A model generated the notes under the pieces. It was given only the letters and a program-made list of their open reading frames with translations. It searched no databases and was not told where the DNA came from. A stretch of 64,000 bases of DNA from Tetragonia tetragonoides (taxonomy: Eukaryota; Streptophyta; Magnoliopsida; Caryophyllales; Aizoaceae). The DNA lies in assembly GCA_038025085.1 (NCBI GenBank), contig CM076147.1, positions 36,122,766 through 36,186,765 on the forward strand. Direction: 5' to 3'. Of the stretch, positions 36,634 through 48,710 are shown in pieces. Each line of letters starts with the position of its first letter. Position 1 is the first letter of the stretch. The translations under genes and the position numbers were made by a program.

Positions 36634-38345
36634 CCTAAAAACTTGGATTATAGCCTTCGTTTTCGGCTTCTTGTGGCTCGGGAGTCAATTTTGACCAATA
36701 TCTCTAAGGGTCTATCATGACCCTAAAGGATCCTCTGTGCCCCAGGAGGGTCATCTGGATCCTTGAACTTCGATATCACTCATGCTTTCGGTGTTCCGTC
36801 CTTTACATTGGTGTCCCGTAAAAACGCCCTTACAAGACTATCAAGGACAATATAACAGACCCAGGGGGGCTCCCATTGACACTAGGGGTGTCCCGTGCGA
36901 TTTCGTGTGAAAATATATACCTTCGTTCCGTGGCCTCCTGCAAGCCCCTAAAACGTGGATTATAGCATTCGGTTTCATCTTCCTGGGGCCCGGGTGTCAT
37001 TTTTGCTTAAACATCTCCGGGGGGGTCTATCGTGACCCTAAAGAATCCAAGGTGCCCAGTGAGGGTCATCCGGATCCCTTGACTTCAATATCACGCGTGC
37101 TTTCGGTGTTTTGCCCCTTACATTGGTGTCCCGTAAAAACGACGATACAAGCCTATAAGGAACCATATAACGGAACTAGGTGGCCTCTCATGTCCCCTAG
37201 GGTTGTTCTGTTCCATATGGTGAAAAAAATAAAACTTCGTCCCTGGACCTCCCGTAAGCCCGAAAAACGTGGATTATATAGCATTCGGTTTTCAACTTCC
37301 CCGGGCCCGGATGCCATTTTAGCCCAAAATTTTCCATGGGGTCTATCATGACCTTAGAGGATTCTCGATGCCCTGGTAGGGTCATTCCGATCCCCGCACT
37401 TTGATATCACATATGTTTTCGATGTTTTGCCCCTTACATTAGTGTCCCGTAAAAACGCCCTTACAAGCCTGTCAGGGACCAGATAATGGACCCAAGGTGC
37501 CTCCTATGTCCTATAGGGGTGTCTCGTGCGATTTGGTGTGAAAATATACAACTTCATTCAAGGGCCTCCACAAGCCCCAAAAACGTGCATTATAGCGTTC
37601 GTTTTTTGCTTCCCAGGCCCCGGGAGTTATTTTTGACCAAACTTCTACGTGGGGTTTATCTTGACCCTACATGATCCTCGGTACCCCAGGAGGTTCATCC
37701 ACATCCCCGAACTTTCATATCACACATGGTTTCGGTGTTCCGCCCTTTACATTCGTGACCCGTAAAAACGCCCTTACAAGCTTATCAAGGACCAGAAAAC
37801 GGACCCGGGGGCATCCCTTGCGATTTGGTGTGAAATTATATACCTTCATTCATAGGCCTCCGAGAAGCCCTTAAAACGTGGATTATAGCCTTCATTTTGG
37901 GCATCCCGGGGCTCGGATGTCATTTTTGCCCAAACTTTTTCGGAAGGTCTATCATCACCCTAGTGGATCTTCGGTGTCCCGGGATTCATAAGGATCCCCG
38001 AACTTCGATATCACTCATGCTTTCGATGTTCCGCCGTTTACATTAGTGTCCCGTAAAAACAACATTACAAGCCTTCGTTTTCGGCTTCCCAAGGCCCCTA
38101 TCATGAATTCATGACCCTAAACGATTCTCAGTGTAAAAAAAACACTGGTCTATCATCACCCATGTTTTCGGTGTTCCTCAACTTACATTGGTATCTTGTA
38201 AAAACACCTTTACGAGCCTATCAGGGACCAAATAACAACCCTGGGGGCCTCCCATGTCCCCTAGAGGTGTCACATGCGATGTGGTGTGAAAATATACACC
38301 TTCGTTCCGTGGCCTCCCAAAAGCCCCAAAATATACACCTTCGTT
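36634..38345 (+). repeat. ~312-bp satellite array, segment 4 (about 5.5 monomers)
   Basis: The array resumes with E (36634), F (about 36885), D (37195) and B (37520), then increasingly degenerate and shortened copies from 37.8 kb. It breaks off at 38345, where LINE sequence begins. Progressive degeneration toward this edge mirrors the left end. Confidence 0.85.
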
Positions 38346-38758
38346 ACTCATTAGTGGAAAACGTTACAAAAAACCTGCAACACTGGAGTACACATTTGCT
38401 GTCTTATGCAGGAAAACTTCAGATGATAAATTCTGTAATCTTTGACATACAAAACTTCTGGGGTTCTACGTTTCTACTATCCCATGAGGTGCTGAGAAAA
38501 ATTGAGAAACTTTGCAGGACTTTCTTCTGGTGCAATGCAAGAGAAAAAAGAAGAATGGTATTCATGAGTTGGGAAAAAATGTGTTTGAAAAGGAAAGAAG
38601 GGGGTTTTGGAATTAAAGAGGTGCTTGGTTCGAATAAAGCATTGGCTCTTAAATGGTTGCATAAGCTACACACCCAGCAGGACTCAGTGTAGGTATCATG
38701 GGCTACAAAATACTATCTGAAAAACAAGACAGTATGGGAGGTTACAGCGAGAAACTGG
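38346..38758 (+). mobile_element. LINE ORF2 C-terminal fragment
   Basis: One frame encodes the post-reverse-transcriptase part of a plant L1-type ORF2: HWSTHLLSYAGKLQMINSV, FWGSTFLL, FFWCNAR, MSWEKMCLKRKEGGFGIKEV and NKALALKWLHKL. A stop lies at 38690-38692, after which related sequence (WATKYYLKNKTVWE) continues. It is fused in frame to satellite sequence upstream, producing an artificial 193-codon open frame from 38111. Truncated at both ends. Confidence 0.75.
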
Positions 38759-39253
<495 letters not shown>

Positions 39254-39599
39254 TAAGTTGTTGAAATTCGATTGTTTGGTTCATCAACTTCTTTGGAAGT
39301 GGAACTTACCAAGGTAACTTACTTCCCATGAGACATAGGAAGTTGCTTACCTAGGGACGGCTAGGTAAGTGTAACTTCCCATGCTTCTCTCACCCAAATT
39401 ACACATGTGCCCATTAAAAGCTAATACCTATGTAAATAAGTGAGGGTATTTATGTCATTTTGCATTTTTTCCAAGGAAGTTCATTTTATCAACCAAACAA
39501 TATGATTTCCATGGAATTTGACTTACCTATGTAACACCAATTTCCATGGATTTACAACTTTCATACGAAGTTTACTCACACGAACCAAACAAGGCCTAA
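39254..39599. mobile_element. Tourist-like (PIF/Harbinger) MITE remnant
   Basis: TAA at 39254-39256 and 39597-39599 bracket the segment. The right end GAACCAAACAAGGCC is a typical Tourist terminus. A ~40-bp inverted repeat around GATTGTTTGGTTCATCAAC (39270) and ATCAACCAAACAATAT (39489) lies inside, suggesting two overlapping or rearranged copies. It is AT-rich and non-coding. Confidence 0.5.
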
Positions 39600-39739
39600 G
39601 TAGGCGCTTCATAGAACACCATACCACTGAGCCAAAGATATCCTTCAAGTCTAATGTTGAGCGTTTCAATATATATATATTTTACATAGGTCAGAACAAA
39701 TAAACAAGGCTTTCTGTGATGGGTCACCGGGGACAGGCC

Positions 39740-40275
39740 TATGCTAGCTCCCTTGGCTTCGCCCCGCTCGTTAGGCGCTGGGACATGGGATATGAGCGCT
39801 CGTTGGGCGATGGGACAGGGACATGCGCGCTCGTTGGGCGATGGGACATAGGACATGCGTGCTCGCTGGGCGCTGGGACATAGGACATGCGCGCTCGATG
39901 GGTGCTGAGACATGGGACATGCGCGCTCGCTGGGCGCTGGGACATGCGCGCTCGCTGGGCGTTGCGACATGGGTGTTGCGTCATGGGTCAGACAAGGTGT
40001 TGCTTCATGGGACAAGGCGCTGCACCCATAGGTCATGGGTTTTATGTTGTGGGACAAGGTTGGGTCATGGGTGTTGCATCATGGGACGTGGGACAAGGCC
40101 CATGGGACAAGGTACTGCAGCCCCTGGGTGCTGCGCCTTGAGGCAAGGCGCTGCATCCCACGGGTCACGGGTGTTGCGTCATGAAGGTAGATGTTGCATT
40201 AAGGCACTGCGACATAGGTGTAAGGACGTGTTGGGACACAGGTGCTGCGCCTTGAGGCAAGGCGCTCGAGGCCTG
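39740..40275. repeat. GC-rich minisatellite, 25-33 bp units
   Basis: Units of GACATGCGCGCTCGCTGGGCGCTGG (25 bp), with longer variants carrying an extra GACATAG, are repeated about eight times from 39764 to 39975. A degenerate GGTGTTGC..GGGACAAGGCGCTGC variant follows to 40275. The composition lacks stops, so frames of up to 202 codons (plus) and 153 codons (minus) are open at once; neither has the character of a real protein. The segment lies between blocks of the satellite family. Confidence 0.8.
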
Positions 40276-40277
40276 GT

Positions 40278-40350
40278 TGTGATTTTTTCACCAAACTTCT
40301 TTGAAGTGGTCTATTGTGACCCTAGCGGACCTTTATTCTCCAAAGGGTTC
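40278..40350 (+). repeat. Isolated satellite monomer remnant
   Basis: The stretch TTTTTTCACCAAACTTCTTTG..GGTCTATTGTGACCCTAGCGGACC matches the TTTTTGCCCAAACTTCTCCGG..GGTCTATCATGACCCTAGAGGACC part of the ~312-bp monomer. The family therefore once extended at least 2 kb beyond the present array edge. Confidence 0.75.
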
Positions 40351-41181
40351 CAAATCTCAGTCAAATATCTTGCCTTAACAACATACCAAGACTTTCTTTT
40401 AGCCTTGGGTACATTTTACAGTCCTTCGTAGAACTTGGAAATTTTAATACGGCATTGCCCAAGTAACTGCACTTGCAGCATGGCTAGCAAGTACAGTTAC
40501 ATTGTAGCGTTAATTAATCATTAATCTGTGCATAAACAAGGCCAAAATGAGCCATTGGCAGCATTAACAACTTAGGCCAAAGTCCATTTAGTGTACTTGG
40601 AAAGAATAACTTTTCGTGCACTTACACTATAAAACACAAGCTTGTGTCTCAATTGGATTCTTGTCATTCTCAATAGCCTAGGGAAACGAGTCTAGACACT
40701 ACATTAAAACCAAAAAGCTTCTGATGAAGAATAATGAATTCTAGTCAACCGGTAATTGCACTAAGTAAAAACACAGGAGTCGAATTCAATTCAGATAAGG
40801 AAAAACGCAAGAGGAAAGATGAGAGTTGAAATGTTTCACATCCGTATCGAGGGCAGGAGGAAAAAGAACTTGTGTATATTAGGTAATTCTACTCATCCTA
40901 GACATCCCATAACATCATGATAAATTGAGTTTCATTGAGGGGCTGCTCTCCAGCAGAAAAGGTTAATGCTTCATGTGAACAACTGAACATCATATGATGC
41001 ACACAAAGATTCTGGTCAAGAGTGAAATGCTAGAAACTTGAAATCAGTACACAAAATTTAGTGATAGACCAACAGGATAAAATCCAAATGTTCACCAATG
41101 AAACTCTGAATACTTTTAAAATTTTCATAGAAGGTAGAAAGTTGAACAATACCAAAACTCCTACATATGGGAATATCTACC
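40351..41181. other. Intergenic, RPL35 3' flank
   Basis: No gene recognised. The part next to 41182 should contain the RPL35 3' UTR and polyadenylation region (minus strand). Confidence 0.4.
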
Positions 41182-43096
41182 CTACACCTTGATGGCATAC
41201 TTCCTCATGGGATAGTACATTTCCTTCTTCTTCTCCCTCTCAGTCTTCAGGGATGCCTGCAAAAAGCATACAAATGACATTTAGCCAAAATATAGTGAAA
41301 GAGAAAGGTACACATTGCCAGAAAAAACAAAGGGCGTAATCCCTCTTTCCGTGAATTCTTTTTTTTTTTTAAGGAGGTGGCCTGAGATGGCATTGTGGAA
41401 TTATCGTTGAGCTCTGGAGCATCTTAGGAATTCTTTGACCATAACTTCTTAGGAATTAACCACACCTAACTGTTAAGGCCAACTTAAAGTCATAATAGGT
41501 GATTACCATTTTATTTCTTCCTTGTTCCCCATAACTTCTTTTCTATCATGGCTCCCACCAGTCAATTGTTGTTCCTTATATGCCCTCTACATGTATTATT
41601 GGTACCCAAGGTCTTCCACTCTTTAACTCAAAAACCTTGATCTACCATAGACTTGTCCCTTATGTTTACTCAACACAGACTTCCAACCCATACAGGGAAG
41701 ATTGGTAAAACTTTCAAACATGGTTCTCTTCAACAAGTGATAATAAATTACCCCCTAAACACTATATGCACAACAGCATGCCAAAAGTGCTTAATCATAA
41801 CAATTCTAGAAGCGAGACAGTTCTCCAAAAGAAGGTATGTATTGGAATGTATAGGACCCTATACCATACAAAACAAGCAACAGACGGTAAATATGGAGGT
41901 CTTATTACCAAACATTTCCGGGACCCTAGTCGAATTTGGCTTATGTCATAACTATAGTCACACGCCACATCTGAATCTCCAAGAAACAAAACACTTGAGG
42001 CACTACTCAAAAATCTACATCCCAAAAAATGGCATAAAACCCATTCTTTGGACCTTGATACAACCACAACATAGGGCAGCAGTTTCATACCACATTCTAT
42101 CAATCAAATTTCCATCATCTAGTTACCGACTCCAAAAACTCATCAACCATTTCTCCCCTATAAACCATACAATAATCCCATTCAGCCTTACCCCAAATCC
42201 TAAAAGAGTATCACAGAACACATGTATTCTTTTAAGAATAAACTTTTAATTCACTCAGAACTGCACTCAACAATCGACATCACCATAAACCCAGTTCTCG
42301 ACACTCTCATCACAACATAATTACCATATATGGGTCATATTTCATACCAAATTACCAACTAATCAGATTTGAACGGTTAATTTTTACGTTAAAACCAAAT
42401 AAATTACACACAATTCATTTCAAATTCTTCTTTATAAAAATATGCAACATTATGAAAACTAAAACAACCCCGCTAACATAAAATATGATATAAATATATA
42501 CACATAGAGAGAGAAATAGACCTGGTGCTTGGTGAGGCGACGACGAATAGCTCTGGTCTTCTTAGGACGGAGATCAAGAGGCAAGTACTTCTTGTTCTTG
42601 TAAACATCTCTCAGTGCTGCCTTTTGTTTCTGTGAAATGACTGTCAACACTTGTGCAATTCCCAACCTCACCACCTTACTACATCACCATTTATAACAAT
42701 ACATAACAACAATCAAAAACCATCACAATAACAGCAAATTAAGAGAGGAAGAGAGAGAGGTTCGTACATCTTGGAGAGCTTGTTAGGTGCACCACCAGTG
42801 ACCTTAGCAACACGAAGAAGAGCAAGCTCGGCTTTCAGATCCTTGAGCTGACCTTGCAAATCAGCCTTTGATTTCTGCCTCAACTCATGAACCTTGATTC
42901 TGGCTACAAAAACCAAAAAAAAAAAAAAAAAAATCAACTCACAATCAAAATCAACAAATTGTCATTTTTCACAAATGCGAATCGATCAAATGGAAGATTA
43001 ATTTAGTTTTAAAGAAGTGGAATTTCAATCATGAAATGAAAATCAAATTACGAAATTGAGAGAAAGAGAGAGGAATTAGGTTAGGGTTTTACCCAT
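41182..43096 (-). CDS. RPL35: 60S ribosomal protein L35 (uL29)
   Basis: Structural protein of the large ribosomal subunit that binds near the peptide exit tunnel. Four coding exons on the minus strand: 43093-43096, 42768-42903, 42522-42678 and 41182-41256, totalling 123 residues, the usual plant length. The first exon is only ATGG, so the second codon is split (G|CC). All introns are GT-AG (189, 89 and 1265 bp). Diagnostic uL29 segments are [49 protein letters not shown] and [17 protein letters not shown]; the protein ends [12 protein letters not shown]. The long last intron (41257-42521) splits off the final 24 residues. The gene lies next to the MAGL gene, divergently oriented. Confidence 0.95.
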
Positions 43097-43410
43097 CGCG
43101 TTGGTGTTCTTCTGGAGGGAGAGAGAGAGAGAGCTGCAACGGCGAAAGGGGGAGTCTGAAAAACCCTAGATATGAAGTGAGGGAGCTTTAAAAAGGGGTT
43201 GAATGATGATGGTGCGCTGTTTATTAATGGGTCGCAAAACCTTCCTTTTTGAAGCGTTATTGGGCTTTGTTTAATATATGGCCTGGGTTCTCTCAACTAG
43301 TATGGGATTGGTTGATTGTTAATTAAAGTTAATTTGGGCCTTCAATCCAAAAAAAAAGAGGATAAAAAAATTTTACTTTGGGCCTTTGTGGGCGGAATTG
43401 TTGGGCTTCG
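43080..43410 (-). promoter_or_regulatory. RPL35 promoter: telo-box and TGGGCY motifs
   Basis: AAACCCTAG lies at 43161-43169, with a second AAAACCCTAA on the minus strand just inside intron 1 (43081-43090). TGGGCY (site II-type) motifs occur at 43261, 43335, 43379 and 43402. Telo-boxes combined with site II motifs are the known signature of plant ribosomal-protein promoters, bound by TCP factors and telo-box proteins. A CT-rich leader (minus strand, 43117-43135) precedes the ATG. Confidence 0.6.
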
Positions 43411-43969
43411 ATTTTGGTTTCCAAAAATCTGAAGGATGGGGCTACGCCTGGGATACTGGCTAGGCCGGGTTGACCCATTTATTCATTGGGTTGGGTTAAA
43501 CATATTTCTGGACGGGTCAGGTCGGTCATGGATCGGGACGTTCCATTTTGGTCCGTTTAAAATTTAAAAAATAATTTTTTAATTAAAAAAATATTTAGTG
43601 GGTTGGTTCATTTGTGACCCGGTATTACCCTTCTAACTTTTAAATAAATCGACCCATTTTGATTTGCCCATTTACAATTGTAAACGAGTTATGATTTGTT
43701 GGGCTGTGGGTCAGCCCGGATCAGCTACAGGGTCCCCCTTCCATTTGCTCATGTCTAGTTGGGGCCATGGCTTCGAATTTTTTTTTTTTTCATACTGGTT
43801 TTTGGGATATGGTCAGGTCTATAGTAGACTTGTCAAATGGATGGAGCGGGTTTTGAGCCGAATTATATTGGGTTTGGGTTTATTATGCTGAGTTGGTTTT
43901 TGGATCAAATATAGTTTTTATTTCCTTCTTATATATAAATAGACTCGGATCGATAAATTTGCAGCATGT
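43411..43969. other. Intergenic, no gene seen
   Basis: GGGTTGGGTTAA/GACCC-type motifs near 43460-43640 suggest eroded transposon ends (GGTCGG, GACCCATTT), but no bounded element could be defined. Confidence 0.3.
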
Positions 43970-44332
43970 CTTGTGTAGACTTAGTCCACTGTGGACCAAG
44001 TAATTTTGTGGGGTGGCTCCCGGTGAAATAGGGGGTGGTTTCAGGTAAAGTAGGGGGGTGGCTCCAGGTGAAGTAATTTTGAGTAATTGTAAAGGGTGGC
44101 TCCAAGTGAAGTAAGGGGTAGCTCCAGATAAAGTAGGGAGGTGGCTCTAGGTGAAGTAATTTTGATGTGAATTAAGGGGTGGCTCCAGGTGAAGTAGGGG
44201 TAGTGTCAAGTATAAATTTGAGTAATGGCTCTAGGTGAAGTAGGGGTGACTCCAACTTTAGAGGGGGGTGGCTCCAGGTGAAGTAGGAGGTAACTTCAAG
44301 TATTGGTCCACCATGGACTAAATCCACACAAG
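43970..44332. mobile_element. Minisatellite enclosed by 30-bp terminal inverted repeats
   Basis: Left arm 43970-43999 (CTTGTGTAGACTTAGTCCAC..) and the complement of the right arm 44303-44332 match at about 26 of 30 bases. Between them lie about ten copies of GGGGTGGCTCCAGGTGAAGTAG (22-28 bp with spacers, 44010-44290). Each arm is itself partly palindromic (GTCCACTGTGGAC). No target duplication could be read, so the transposon class is open. Confidence 0.65.
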
Positions 44333-45467
44333 TTTTTGTAATAAACTTGTGCTATAACTATAGCTATGAAAGTGGGATCGGGTTTTCGGACCAGATCAGT
44401 TTTCACATCTCTAGACTATAGTGATGTTGATTTTGTACCATGTTACCCATAGGCCATAAGTAAATTGACGTTCTATGGGATTCGTTGCCCAAGGCTAAAC
44501 TAGACAAGGGATTTGTCACAACGTCTGCACCATGCAGTATTCGGTGAATCTTGTATCCACATTACGTAATTAAGCAATCGGTTCAACGGTCAATCAATCG
44601 TGTTGAACCTTCAAAAATATGATACGAGCATGAAAGGCTCATATTGCTAAGTTCTGCTACCACAAGCCTAGAGTCAACCATTACTACTTGTGAAATTTTG
44701 AGGCTGCTAGCGGTATACATATGAAACATTTATTAGAAAAACAAACCTTATCCCGTCAAAGAAAATATGATAACATGTACCATGATGGCAAGTTCGCAAT
44801 CAAGTCATGTAATGACGCTCATTTTTCATTGTGAAAGATTTTGGAGAGCACTTACATGAATACACCTTTATTTAGGTTGAGAAAAACGAGTCGGAGATAC
44901 ATATGAAAACGAAGCCATTGTATAATGATAAGAAGTAGAACAAGAATATTTGTTTCCAAATCTTAATTAGAATGCAGTCGGGTTTGCACAAGGAGCCTTT
45001 AATTACTCAATCGAATTCCCTCCTAAAACATCATTTTAAATTTAAATTTGAATTTACGAATAATGATATTAGAATCACGCATGAATGTTATTAGAAAGTT
45101 ATCCACGGAGAAATATATTTTTTTTGAATGAAGAGCTAATGGTCAACTATTCATTGTATTCAAGATAAAATAAAAATAAAAATTACTCATTGTATTCATC
45201 CCCTAGAAACAAAAATAGCAGAAAATCAAGTTTTTGAAAGAATAAAAACTCTAAATTTGAACAAAATGGATTACATTCCCTTTATCCCCCCTTTTTTTTC
45301 TTCTTCTGGATAAGACTTTTTCCCCTTTATTTTATTGTTTTAGTTTTATTCATTTTTTTATTTATTTTTTGATAGCAATTTATTTTAAATGTTTTGATAG
45401 GATGACAACGTGGAAGGTTGGTCCAAGCCCAAAATAAATTATTCTACAAAATCCCATGTATACTAGA
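44333..45467. other. Intergenic, MAGL upstream region
   Basis: AT-rich DNA upstream of the MAGL TATA box. No repeats or cis-elements can be assigned. Confidence 0.35.
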
Positions 45468-45477
45468 CTATAAATAT
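45468..45477 (+). promoter_or_regulatory. TATA box of the MAGL-like gene
   Basis: CTATAAATAT lies about 275 bases upstream of the ATG at 45751. A CT-rich leader (45660-45730) in between is consistent with a 5' UTR of roughly 240 bases. Confidence 0.5.
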
Positions 45478-45750
45478 TTGCAAGTCCTTCGTGGGAGGGT
45501 GACATAAAATTGAAAGATAGTATAGTATTAGTACTTTCAATAATAATAAATTCACACATTACATAACTCCATCTCCTTTGATACTACGATTAAAATCCCT
45601 GTATTTACGCATCTCTAATTTCAACCATTTAAACTTCATAATAATAATCACTTGTTCAGATTCATTTTCTCTGTCATCCTCCCTCTCTGTACTGTCCCTG
45701 TCTCCCCTTTCTCTGTTTTCTCTCTCTAACCCACAGAGCTCCTTAAGATT

Positions 45751-48611
45751 ATGGTCTCTAATATCAAGTTTGAAGAGGTAAGAAAATTTTAATCATGCAG
45801 GGCTAATTTACATGTTTTGACTTTGATTAATATTGTGATTGTTACCGATTATTACGTTGGAAAAAAATAAATTCCCAATTTATGTTATATTGATTTTTGG
45901 CAGGAATATATATTGAATGATAGAGGATTGAAGCTTTTCACGTGCCGATGGGTACATGAAGATCAGAAACCAAAAGCTTTGGTCTTTTTATGCCATGGCT
46001 ATGCCATGGAGAGTAGTATTTCTATGAAAGGTCGGTACTACTTTCCCCCATTTTCAAGATTTTATTATTTAGTTTGACACGACCTCGATATAAATCATAT
46101 TAGTGACATAGGGCTAATTGATCGGTAATTTAGTACTTTTTCCGTCCCAAATATTAAATGGAAATATTTATCTAGGACGGAGAGAGTATTTATTTATTTT
46201 CTTGTTAATATTTATTAAGGGTTTTAAATTTTGGGATTATAGGCACGGCGACTCGGCTTGCAAAGGCTGGTTATGGAGTTTATGGGATTGATTATATTGG
46301 GCATGGAAAATCAGATGGACTCAGTGGTTATATCCCAAGCTTTGATGACCTTGTTCAAGATTGCTCTAATCATTTTACCAAAGTTTGTGGTAAGATTTTT
46401 AACTCAATGCACTACTTTTGTGCAAAAGAGTATTTTGTATTTGTTATGTTGTTGCATTTTGAAACAAATGAAGGAAAATAATGGATGAAAAATTCAAAGG
46501 GAAAATGGTAAAAGGGAGAGAAAATGTCAATGATGTAGCCATCAAAAAAGGCTGAAAGTTCGTTAGGAGGTAAGTCAAAAGCCCTGTAGATCAACTGTCA
46601 AGTTTTCATTGAGTTATAATCACTCAAAGTGTAGCCATCATGGACAGATACTCGATAAATTAATCTCTCCAAAGTTGACAAAGCATATTATTTAAACAAG
46701 AGGTTGTCTCAAGGGAGACTAACTTTATAAACAAGCATGAAGTCATACTTGTGTGAGTCTCCTCACATTAAAACTGCATCATACGAGATTTTGTGTATAT
46801 TATATCTTAACTAAGAAAGTAATCATTGGGATTATTGTCCATTTAGAAATATCAACTTGCATGCAACTAGTCTCTAGTCAGTGGTCATCTAGATAAGCTT
46901 AATTTATTTTAGCTTTCAAGTCATTAGTTCTTTTCTATAATGATGACAATGATACTTTTCACACTAGCTTTCTTATCTTTTTTAAACAAATGGTAAAATT
47001 ATAACGCCTCATAATGTAAATCATAGGCCACAAGTCTTTAGATATGTAAGAAAATTGAGGAAAAACAAAGAAATTTCCAACATATAATAGCTAATGAAGC
47101 TATTTTCCTTTTGCTCCTTTTGGGTTTGAAAGCATATATATCCTCTTTTTATTTCGTACTATAAGCTATTTCTAACATTTTGGGGTCTTGTATGTTGTAG
47201 TTGTAGCCACAACTTTGACCCCTAATTACAACTATCGTACTCTTTTAATGAAAATTAAGTATTTGATTTTGTAGAACTATTTTTAAAATAAATCTAGCAA
47301 TATCATTTTCAAGTTAAAAGATGAAGAGAAGATAAGAAAAGGTGTAGTTTGCAATTGTATGCTATTGCATACACTCGAAGTTTATTTAACATACTCTAAG
47401 GTGGTGTTTACTTGCTTGCAATCAAATTCATTGCAATGCAATCACTTTAAAGGTAGATGTGAGGTGAAAAAAAGGAATGAGGGGAAGGAAAGAGATGAGA
47501 AATGTGAGATTGATTACACCATCCAAACTAATCATCATTACATGGGAAAAGTTGAGCAATTGTAATTACATTAGATCATGCAATCAACTCCACTTTTCCC
47601 ATCCTTCTCTTCTCACTCCTTCCCTTTTCACCCCACATATACTCTATAAAATAATTGCATTGCATTACATTTGATTGCAAGCAAATAAACGAGCCCTAAG
47701 AGTAGTGACTGCGGGTCCTTATATCTCAAAAAAAAAAAGAAAAGAGTAACGTATTATACTATTATTTGAAATGAAGAAATATAAGTTAACTCGATAAGAA
47801 AGTAAAATTGTTATTTATAACAATGATAAAAAACTAAAGATATTGGCATAGTCATGCATTTTGTGATTAATATCTGTTTAGTAAAAGTTTGTTAATGATG
47901 GAGCAGAAAGAGAGGAAAACAAAGGGAAACAGAGGTATTTGATGGGCGAATCAATGGGAGGAGCGGTCATCTTGTTGTTGCATAGACTCAAGCCGGACTT
48001 TTGGGATGGTGCCGTCTTGGTCGCACCCATGTGTAAGGTGTGTCTTACTTTTCAATCTCTCTCTTCTTCTGCTCACACATTTTTTGATCTTTCCTTATCC
48101 TGCCGGCATTATTTTTGATGTTTATATTGAACGATTTTTTTAAAAAGGGCTAAATTATAAAATACTACTCAGATTAGGTTGGGTTAAAATTTATTTTCCA
48201 CGAGGATGTCCACATAAGCTCGAGTCTTTACGAATTTTGCGATTTTTTTTTGTCCCGCAGGCCTAAGTCGCTATCCTCGAAACGCGACTACGCTAAGGGC
48301 ATGTTTTTTTAGACTGGAAACTGGATACTGAAAACTGGAACAAACTGGAGAAAACTGAAACTTTTAACTAGAAACTGGAAAAAATTCGAAAAAATTGGAA
48401 CAAACTGGAAAAAATTGGAACAAACTGGAAAAAACTGGAACTTAGTGGAAGAAACTGGAACTTACAGGAAAAAACTGAAACTTTTGCATTTATGATTTTT
48501 TTTTTTATCATTTGAAATAGAGTTTTACGATAATAATAATAATATTAATAATATTAAATATTAATAATAATAATATTATTATTATTAAATATTAATATTA
48601 ATAATTATTAC

Positions 48612-48710
<99 letters not shown>

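Noticed and set aside
38111..38692. 193-codon open frame on the plus strand
   Set aside because: It is an accidental fusion of satellite sequence with a LINE ORF2 fragment; neither part starts or ends as a gene.
39823..40431. 202-codon frame rich in Arg, Trp, Gly and His
   Set aside because: Produced by the GC-rich minisatellite; the opposite strand is open too and the peptide is repetitive.
41653..42249. 198-codon frame on the plus strand
   Set aside because: Lies in the long last intron of RPL35, antisense; no domain or codon bias.
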